From assembly GCF_013401435.1 (NCBI RefSeq), contig NZ_JACBGN010000032.1, forward strand, positions 1-40,945: DNA of 40,945 bases, read 5' to 3'. Of the stretch, positions 1-5,587 are shown one piece after another. A model generated the notes under the pieces. It had not been told where the DNA came from. It worked only from the letters and a program-made list of their open reading frames with translations, and did not search any database. The stretch comes from Streptomyces sp. BR123 (GTDB lineage Bacteria > Actinomycetota > Actinomycetes > Streptomycetales > Streptomycetaceae). How positions within the stretch are numbered: the first letter of the stretch is position 1; each line of letters begins with the position of its first letter. A program made the position numbers and the translations under genes.

Positions 1-447
1 GTTGTCCCCGGGCTGGGAGGGGCCGCCGTCGCAGGAGCCGCCGTTGACCGTGCAGCCGGAGGGGTCGCCGGAGCCGGTGCCGTTGAAGCCGAAGGTGACA
101 CTGGCGCCGGGGGCGAGGGAGCCGTTCCAGCCGACGTTCTTGCCGGTCCAGTGGTTGCCGGAGGCGGTGACGGTGGCGTCCCAGGCCGAGGTCACGCGGG
201 TGCCGGCGGGGAAGTCCCACTCGACGGTCCAGGCGGTGATGGCGGTGGTGCCGGTGTTCTTGACCGTCCACTTGCCCTCGAAGCCGGATCCCCAGTCGGA
301 GACCTTCGTGTACGTCGCCGTCGCGGACCCGGCGGCCCGGGCCGGCCCGGCCAGTGCCACCAGGCCGGCGACGGGCAGGGCGAGCGCGGCCGCGGCCGCA
401 GCGAGCCTTTTGAACAGACGGATGCGGGGTGGGGGTGCTGTGCTCAA
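1..447 (-). CDS. chiC: Secreted chitinase with N-terminal CBM2 (5' part only)
   Basis: The visible 149 codons read as a signal peptide (basic RIRLFKR, long Ala/Leu core, GPARAA cleavage region) followed by a family 2 carbohydrate-binding module. CBM2 hallmarks are visible: SDWGSGFEGKWTVKN, AWTVEWDFPAG, WDATV, NVGWNGSLAPGASVTFGFN, and the Cys pair in GCTVNGGSCDG. A Gly/Pro linker then starts and the gene leaves the window, so the catalytic domain is not seen. From memory the stretch closely resembles S. plicatus Chi63 / S. coelicolor ChiC (CBM2-FnIII-GH18), and the adjacent chiR/chiS pair supports this. The start is a TTG with GGAGGA a few bases upstream; there is no closer ATG or GTG. A CBM2-bearing cellulase or chitosanase is the alternative. 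Confidence 0.8.
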   Translation of the reverse strand, partial: MSTAPPPRIRLFKRLAAAAAALALPVAGLVALAGPARAAGSATATYTKVSDWGSGFEGKWTVKNTGTTAITAWTVEWDFPAGTRVTSAWDATVTASGNHWTGKNVGWNGSLAPGASVTFGFNGTGSGDPSGCTVNGGSCDGGPSQPGDN

Positions 448-566
448 GGGTGCTCCTCCGTAGGTCCGTCGTGGCCGTGGGGCCGACCGCGACATGGGGG
501 TGGGACCTGCGCCGCCCGTGAGCACGCCGCCGGGGCACGCTCACCACAGTTGCCGCGAGCGTAGAA

Positions 567-599
567 AGGTCTGGACCAAGCGTCAAGAGGTCCAGACCT
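567..599. promoter_or_regulatory. Pair of DasR-box-like sites in the chitinase promoter
   Basis: Two 11-bp arms, AGGTCTGGACC (567-577) and GGTCCAGACCT (589-599), are exact reverse complements separated by 11 bp. Each arm is itself a near-palindrome close to the dre consensus core TGGTCTAGACCA bound by the N-acetylglucosamine-responsive repressor DasR, and resembles the paired 12-bp repeats known in chitinase promoters. They lie 120-152 bp upstream of the chitinase start. DasR control is inferred from motif likeness. Confidence 0.7.
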
Positions 600-624
600 C
601 AAGGGAGTTGGGGTGCAAGTGGCG

Positions 625-1281
625 CTACCGGAGGCCCAACTCCTGTGCCAGCACGGCCGCCTGCACCCGGCTGCGCAGCCCCAGCTTCCCCAACAGCCTG
701 CTCACGTGCGTCTTCACCGTCGCCTCCGCCATCTCCAGCCGCACCGCGATCTCCGCGTTCGACAGCCCCTCGCCCAGGCAGCCGAGCACCTCCCGCTCCC
801 GCCGCGTCAGCGACTCCAGCGCCTCGGCCGTCTGCGGGGCCACGGCGGGCCGCACCGCGCGCGGGGCCGCGAACTCGGCGATCAGCCGCCTCGTCACCGC
901 CGGGGCGATCAGCCCCTCGCCGCGCGCCACCGTCCGCACGCCCGCGATCAGCTCGGCCGCGTCCACGTTCTTCAGCAGGAAGCCCGACGCGCCCGCGCGC
1001 AGCGCCCCGAACACGTACTCGTCGAGGTCGAACGTGGTCAGCACCAGGACGTCCGCGAGGCCCTCCGCCACCACCTGGCGCGTCGCCGACACCCCGTCGA
1101 GCCGCGGCATCTGCACGTCCATGAGGACGATGTCCGGCCGCAGCTCCCGGGCCAGGCGCACCGCCGCCTCACCGTCCGCCGCCTCGCCCACGACCTCGAT
1201 GTCACCCGCACTGCGCAAGATCAGCACCAGCCCCGCCCGCACCGCGCTCTGGTCCTCGGCCACCACGACCCGGACGGTCAT
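625..1281 (-). CDS. chiR: NarL/LuxR-family response regulator, ChiR-like
   Basis: A 218-residue response regulator. The receiver domain occupies about residues 3-120 with acidic residues near Asp10, phospho-acceptor Asp55 in DIVLMDVQMP, and Lys104 in GFLLKN. A LuxR-type HTH fills about 150-212 (LTRREREVLGCLGEGLSNAEIA... ATVKTHVSRLLGKLGL). Its ATG overlaps the TGA of the upstream histidine kinase gene (ATGA), so the pair is translationally coupled. It sits directly upstream of the chitinase gene on the same strand, the arrangement of chiR in S. coelicolor/S. lividans, where ChiS/ChiR activates chiC. The chiR assignment rests on this synteny; the family assignment is secure. Confidence 0.85.
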   Translation of the reverse strand: MTVRVVVAEDQSAVRAGLVLILRSAGDIEVVGEAADGEAAVRLARELRPDIVLMDVQMPRLDGVSATRQVVAEGLADVLVLTTFDLDEYVFGALRAGASGFLLKNVDAAELIAGVRTVARGEGLIAPAVTRRLIAEFAAPRAVRPAVAPQTAEALESLTRREREVLGCLGEGLSNAEIAVRLEMAEATVKTHVSRLLGKLGLRSRVQAAVLAQELGLR

Positions 1282-2486
1282 GCCGTCACCGCCTTCTCCT
1301 CGGCGGGCAGCACCGCCCGCACCTGCCAGACCAGGCCCTGCCGACCCGCCGTGAACTCCCCGCCCAGCAGCTCGGTCCGTTCCCGCATGCCGACCAGCCC
1401 CGCCCCCGAGCCGGGGGCGCGCGGGCCCGGCTGCTCACCGTACGGGGACTCCACGTCCACGGTCAGCAGTCCGTCGGCACGGGCCACGCGCACCCGGACC
1501 CGGCCCGGCGCGGCGTGCTTGAGGGCGTTGGTCAGCGACTCCTGGACGATCCGGTAGGCGGCCAGCTCCACCGGGGCCGGCAGCGGACCGCCGCCCGGCT
1601 GCCGGGCGTCGTCCAGGACGAACTCCAGCCCGCTCGCCCCGCCGTTGACGCGGGCCTGTTCGAGGAGGGCGTCGAGCCCGTCCAGGGAAGGGGTGGCGAC
1701 CGCCTCCTGCCCGGCCCCCGCGTCCCGCAGCAGGCCGATCAGCCTGCGCATCTCCGCCAGCCCCTGCACGCTGTTCTCCCGGATCACCCCGAGGGCCTCG
1801 CGACTGGTGGCGGGGGAGTCGATCGAGAGCGCCGCGGTGGAGTGGATGGCGATCGCCGACAGGTGGTTGGCCACCATGTCGTGCAGCTCCCGGGCCATCC
1901 GCGCGCGCTCCGCGACCACGGCCTGGGAGCGGTCCATTTCGGCCAGCAGAGCGGTCTGCTCGGCGCGCAGCCGCGCGGCGATCGCGGCCTCCCGGTGGTT
2001 GCGCAGGGTAGCGCCGGTGAGGGCCGGGCCGAAGCAGACGATGCCGGTGAGCACGCCGATCAGCAGGCCCTGGGCGGGGCCCACCAGGGCCACGGAGGCG
2101 ATGGTGGTGATGACGGTGACCAGGCCGGTGCTGATCGGGAGCCGCCGCGCCATGGACGGCTTCCCGTAGACCACGGCCGCGTACATCAGGTCCGTGAAGA
2201 GGACGATGGTGGCGAGGTTGCCGACCGTGAACTGGTCGGCGGCGGTCGCCGCCATGCCGACGGGCAGGGTGACGGCGGGGGCGCTGCGCCGCAGCAGCAC
2301 CACAGGACCGATGACCAGCAGGGGGACCAGGGCCACCCAGTCGGGGAAGAAGTGTCGGCTGCCCGTGTTGCTGACGCCCAGCGACCACAGCAGCAGGCCG
2401 CCGAGCACGCCTGCCGCGGCGATGATCACGTCGTCGCGGTGCGGAGGCGGGATCCGGCGGCGCGCGGCGGTCGGGGAGTCGTTCAC
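1278..2486 (-). CDS. chiS: Sensor histidine kinase, ChiS-like
   Basis: Membrane histidine kinase of the HisKA_3 (NarX/DesK-like) class. The N-terminal part has several hydrophobic segments (from about residue 18 to 135), then the phospho-acceptor helix with MARELHDMVANHLSAIA (His in ELHD) and a C-terminal HATPase domain ending with GSGAGLVGMRERTELLGG. It is coupled to the response regulator by ATGA. The frame stays open up to a GTG at 2585, but the extra 33 residues look non-coding, have no ribosome site and overlap a palindrome, so I prefer GTG 2486. That start is also weakly supported (GGAT/GGGAG just upstream) and remains uncertain. Chitin-derived signal sensing is inferred from the chiC-chiR-chiS order. 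Confidence 0.8.
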   Translation of the reverse strand: MNDSPTAARRRIPPPHRDDVIIAAAGVLGGLLLWSLGVSNTGSRHFFPDWVALVPLLVIGPVVLLRRSAPAVTLPVGMAATAADQFTVGNLATIVLFTDLMYAAVVYGKPSMARRLPISTGLVTVITTIASVALVGPAQGLLIGVLTGIVCFGPALTGATLRNHREAAIAARLRAEQTALLAEMDRSQAVVAERARMARELHDMVANHLSAIAIHSTAALSIDSPATSREALGVIRENSVQGLAEMRRLIGLLRDAGAGQEAVATPSLDGLDALLEQARVNGGASGLEFVLDDARQPGGGPLPAPVELAAYRIVQESLTNALKHAAPGRVRVRVARADGLLTVDVESPYGEQPGPRAPGSGAGLVGMRERTELLGGEFTAGRQGLVWQVRAVLPAEEKAVTA

Positions 2487-2579
2487 GCTCCCATCCAACA
2501 CGGTGACGCCGGGCCGGGCCTCGCCGTCAGGGCGGATGACGGAGCCGTCCGCAGTACACCGAAGGATGCAGTCACGGTT

Positions 2580-2593
2580 CGTCACCGGTGACG
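2580..2593. promoter_or_regulatory. Perfect 14-bp palindrome in the chiS upstream region
   Basis: CGTCACCGGTGACG is a perfect dyad in the gap between chiS (leftward) and the rightward membrane-protein gene at 2685. Dimeric NarL-type regulators bind dyads of this size, so autoregulation by the ChiR-like protein is a reasonable guess. Nothing in the sequence identifies the binder. Confidence 0.4.
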
Positions 2594-2684
2594 ACGCATC
2601 GGCGCGGGGTGGACGAGAGGCTGGAACCAGCCGTCAAGGAGTCGGCGCCGAACCCGCCGGACCGCCGGCCGGAAGGAGAGACCC

Positions 2685-3266
2685 GTGCTCGTCCCCCTGA
2701 TCATCGCCTGCGAGGTCGGCTTCTGGGTGCTGCTGGCCGTCGGACTCGCGCTGCGCTATCTCGCGCGGATGCCCCGGCTGGGGGCGGCGGTGCTGCTGTG
2801 CGAGCCGCTGCTGGAGCTGGTGCTGCTCGTCGCCACCACCCTGGACCTGAAGAACGGCGGTGAACCGAACTGGCGGCACGGCATCGCCGCCGTCTACATC
2901 GGCTACACCGTCGGCTACGGCCACTACACCGTGAAGTGGCTCGACGGGCACGCGGCGTACCGCTTCGCCGGCGGGCCGAAGCCGCCCGGCCCCGGGTACG
3001 GCAAGGAGCGCGCCGTGCACGAGTGGAAGCTGTGGCTGCGGACCCTGGCCGGCGCCGCCGTCGCCCTCGCCCTGCTGCAGGGCGCGATCTGGTACGCGGG
3101 CGGCGCGGCGGACACGTCCGCGCTCCGGGACTGTCAGTTCGCCGTGCTGCGGGCCGTCGGCATCCACGGGATCGTGGCGGCGGCGTACACCCTCTGGCCC
3201 CGCAAGGCCCCGGCGGCATCGGACGGGCGGCCCGCAGACCCCGGCCTGGTCAGGAGCGAGCGCTAG
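2685..3266 (+). CDS. Conserved integral membrane protein, function unknown
   Basis: A 193-residue protein with about four to five hydrophobic segments (roughly residues 1-22, 33-52, 64-82, 117-136 and 150-170) and a polar, Pro-rich C-terminus. No catalytic motif is recognisable. The GTG start is fixed by GGAAGGAG five bases upstream and by the first membrane segment beginning immediately. It diverges from chiS and converges on the adenosyltransferase gene, sharing four bases with it (CTAG supplies both stop codons). Its position matches SCO5379, which I know only as a hypothetical membrane protein. Confidence 0.8.
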   Translation: MLVPLIIACEVGFWVLLAVGLALRYLARMPRLGAAVLLCEPLLELVLLVATTLDLKNGGEPNWRHGIAAVYIGYTVGYGHYTVKWLDGHAAYRFAGGPKPPGPGYGKERAVHEWKLWLRTLAGAAVALALLQGAIWYAGGAADTSALRDCQFAVLRAVGIHGIVAAAYTLWPRKAPAASDGRPADPGLVRSER

Positions 3267-3838
3267 CCGCGCTCGCCGCCCGGTACCCACAGCACGTCCC
3301 CGACCTCCTTGTTGGCCGTACGGGCCAGGATGAACAGGAGGTCGGAGAGGCGGTTGAGGTAGGTGGCGGTCAGCGGGTTCATGATCTCGCCGTGCACCTC
3401 CAGCGCCGCCCAGGTGGAGCGCTCGGCGCGGCGGACCACGGTGCACGCCTGGTGCAGCAGCGCCGCACCGGGAGTGCCGCCGGGCAGGATGAAACTGCGC
3501 AGCTTCTCCAGCTCCGCGTTGAAGCGGTCGCAGTCCGCCTCCAGCTTGTCCACGTACGCCTGCTCGATGCGCAGCGGCGGGTACTCCGGGTTCTCCACGA
3601 CCGGGGTGCACAGGTCCGCCCCGACGTCGAACAGGTCGTTCTGCACCCGGACGAGGACCTTCACCACATCCTCCGGGAGGCCGCCGAGGGCGACCGCCGT
3701 GCCGATGGCCGCGTTGGCCTCGTTCGCGTCGGCGTACGCCGCGATCCGCAGGTCGGTCTTGGCGGTCCGGCTCATGTCACCGAGGGCGGTCGTGCCCTTG
3801 TCGCCGGTGCGGGTGTAGATGCGCGTGAGGTTCACCAT
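3263..3838 (-). CDS. Cob(I)yrinic acid a,c-diamide adenosyltransferase, PduO type
   Basis: Transfers the adenosyl group of ATP to cob(I)alamin, giving adenosylcobalamin in the cytoplasm. The PduO-type N-terminal ATP-binding motif TRTGDKGTTALGD is at residues 8-20. The later helical-bundle motifs VVRRAERSTW and NRLSDLLFILAR carry the conserved Arg and Asp/Glu residues of the active site. The length of 191 aa is normal for the family. AdoCbl is the cofactor of the IcmA-type mutase encoded about 31 kb downstream, and MeaB and the epimerase are also in the window. The gene diverges from the hydroxyacyl-CoA dehydrogenase gene. The start is the ATG at 3838; the upstream ribosome site is weak. Confidence 0.93.
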   Translation of the reverse strand: MVNLTRIYTRTGDKGTTALGDMSRTAKTDLRIAAYADANEANAAIGTAVALGGLPEDVVKVLVRVQNDLFDVGADLCTPVVENPEYPPLRIEQAYVDKLEADCDRFNAELEKLRSFILPGGTPGAALLHQACTVVRRAERSTWAALEVHGEIMNPLTATYLNRLSDLLFILARTANKEVGDVLWVPGGERG

Positions 3839-3957
3839 GCGGCCCAGCGTAATGAGCCCCGCCGGAGGGCGGGAAGCGAACTCGGCGGCGGGTGCGGAGC
3901 GGTGGGCCGTCCCGGTGTGATGTCCGTCATCTGAGACGTGACGCGTGTTACTTCACG

Positions 3958-3986
3958 GTCACACCGCCCCTCATGCCCGCTAGTCT
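3958..3986 (+). promoter_or_regulatory. Possible promoter of the hydroxyacyl-CoA dehydrogenase gene
   Basis: GTCACA (3958-3963) and TAGTCT (3981-3986) are separated by 17 bp, a spacing that fits a housekeeping-sigma promoter. They lie about 50 bp before the GTG start at 4036. The match is moderate and based on inspection only. Confidence 0.35.
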
Positions 3987-4035
3987 CCGGCCGAGAGGCT
4001 ACGAGACTGGCCGTTTGAAGAACGAGGGGTGTGCA

Positions 4036-4884
4036 GTGGCTGGGAAGCTCGCCGTCATCGGTGCGGGGCTGATGGGGTCCGGAATCGCTCAGGTCTCCGC
4101 TCAGGCGGGGTGGGACGTGGTGCTGCGGGACGTCACCGACGCCGCGCTGACCCGCGGCACCGACGGCATCAAGGCCTCGTACGACAGGTTCGTGTCCAAG
4201 GGCAGGATGACGGCCGAGGACGCCGAGGCCGCGCTCGCCCGCATCACGACGACCACCGACCTGGACGCGGTCGCCGACGTCGACATCGTCGTCGAGGCCG
4301 TCTTCGAGAAGCTGGACGTCAAGCACGACATCTTCCGCACGCTCGACAAGCTCGTCCGCGAGGACGCGATCCTCGCCTCCAACACCTCCGCCATCCCGAT
4401 CACCAAGATCGCCGCGGTGACGGAGCGTCCGGAGCGGGTCGTCGGCGCGCACTTCTTCTCGCCCGTCCCGATGATGCAGCTGTGCGAGCTCGTCCGCGGC
4501 TACAAGACCAGCGACGAGACCCTCGCCGCCACCCGGGCCTTCGCCGAGTCCGTCGGCAAGACCTGCATCGTCGTCAACCGCGACGTCGCCGGCTTCGTGA
4601 CGACCCGTCTGATCTCCGCCCTCGTCGTCGAGGCCGCGAAGCTGTACGAATCGGGCGTCGCGTCCGCCGAGGACATCGACATCGCCTGCAAGCTCGGCTT
4701 CGGCCACGCGATGGGCCCGCTGGCCACGGCCGACCTGACCGGCGTCGACATCCTGCTGCACGCCACCAGCAACATCTACACCGAGTCCCAGGACGAGAAG
4801 TTCGCGCCGCCGGAGCTGATGCGCCGCATGGTGGACGCCGGGGACTTCGGCCGCAAGACCGGCCAGGGCTTCTACAAGCACTGA
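4036..4884 (+). CDS. 3-hydroxybutyryl-CoA (3-hydroxyacyl-CoA) dehydrogenase
   Basis: NAD(P)-dependent oxidation of 3-hydroxyacyl-CoA, or the reverse reduction of acetoacetyl-CoA; cytoplasmic. The Rossmann motif GAGLMGSG is at residues 9-16, the catalytic Ser in SNTSAI at about 118, the His in GAHFFSPVP at about 139, and the Glu in LCELV at about 151. The position usually occupied by the active-site Asn (GFVxNR) reads GFVTTR. The 282-aa length is typical of single-domain HBDH. The frame is open back to 3892, but GTG 4036 has GAGGGG seven bases upstream and begins directly at the Rossmann strand. Substrate chain length cannot be read from the sequence. SCO5385 is the positional counterpart. Confidence 0.9.
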   Translation: MAGKLAVIGAGLMGSGIAQVSAQAGWDVVLRDVTDAALTRGTDGIKASYDRFVSKGRMTAEDAEAALARITTTTDLDAVADVDIVVEAVFEKLDVKHDIFRTLDKLVREDAILASNTSAIPITKIAAVTERPERVVGAHFFSPVPMMQLCELVRGYKTSDETLAATRAFAESVGKTCIVVNRDVAGFVTTRLISALVVEAAKLYESGVASAEDIDIACKLGFGHAMGPLATADLTGVDILLHATSNIYTESQDEKFAPPELMRRMVDAGDFGRKTGQGFYKH

Positions 4885-4978
4885 GCCGCCGGAGACAGGG
4901 CCGCCCCCGGACCGGGCGCCACTGAGCACCAGTTCGAACACTCCGCCTCGCGAGTGATTTAGGTATCGGTTCGCTCAC

Positions 4979-5032
4979 GGTCGGCAACTTCACCGCCCAT
5001 GCGGCAGTCAGTTCCAGTGAGAGTTGCCGACC
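4979..5032. repeat. 11-bp perfect inverted repeat upstream of the STAS gene
   Basis: GGTCGGCAACT (4979-4989) recurs as its exact reverse complement AGTTGCCGACC (5022-5032) across a 32-bp spacer, ending 46 bp before the STAS start codon. It could be a two-site operator or a leader RNA hairpin. It is too far from the preceding stop codon (4884) and has too large a loop to look like an ordinary terminator. Confidence 0.55.
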
Positions 5033-5078
5033 ACGGACCAACCGGACCATACGTACGCAAGGACTGCCGGGAGCGCAT

Positions 5079-5402
5079 ATGCACATCAGGGGCGACCACG
5101 CCGAACTCGCTGTCGGGGGCCGCCTCGACGTGCGCAGCGCGGCGGACGCCCGTGCGGCCCTGCACACCGCCCTCGACGACGGCCGCGGCGACCTCGTCCT
5201 CGATCTCACCGGGCTCGACTCCTGGGACGCGACCGGCCTCGGCGTGATCATGGGAGCCCACCGGCGGGCCGGCCGTTCGGGGCGCCGGCTCGTCCTGCGC
5301 GGTGTGCCGCCGCAGATGCAGCGGCTGCTCGTCGCCACCCGCCTCCACCGGATCCTCGCCATCGAGGGCGGCCTGGAAGCGGAATCCCTCCCGAGGGTCT
5401 GA
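5079..5402 (+). CDS. STAS-domain anti-sigma factor antagonist
   Basis: A 107-residue single STAS domain of the SpoIIAA/RsbV class, expected to bind an anti-sigma kinase and free a sigma factor. The family core DLTGLDSWDATGLGVIMGA (about 42-60) corresponds to the DSSGLG phosphorylation loop. Here the acceptor position appears to be Thr52 rather than Ser. The ATG has GGGAG six bases upstream. No anti-sigma or sigma gene lies beside it, so the partner is encoded elsewhere. It stands alone between the dehydrogenase gene and a large P-loop protein gene. Confidence 0.88.
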   Translation: MHIRGDHAELAVGGRLDVRSAADARAALHTALDDGRGDLVLDLTGLDSWDATGLGVIMGAHRRAGRSGRRLVLRGVPPQMQRLLVATRLHRILAIEGGLEAESLPRV

Positions 5403-5587
5403 CGCCTCCGCCGACCGCTTTGTCCTGCGAAAACGTAACGGTCCGGCGGATAACAGACCCCTGCGGTTCCGATTGCCGCCGGCCACCGTCTAGGGTCGGG
5501 CGGAGGCCTGACCCGTAACCACCGCGGAATGTGCGAAGGCCGGCAGCAGCACGGCAAGGGCGCAGGACGCGATCGGGGGACTTGGTC

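Noticed and set aside
1..564. Plus-strand frames opposite the chitinase start
   Set aside because: Pro/Gly-rich shadows; the minus strand has a signal peptide, a CBM2 and a ribosome site.
3935..3960. CRP-like site (GTGACGCGTGTTACTTCAC) before the dehydrogenase gene
   Set aside because: Only loosely symmetric and it does not match the actinobacterial Crp consensus well enough to claim.
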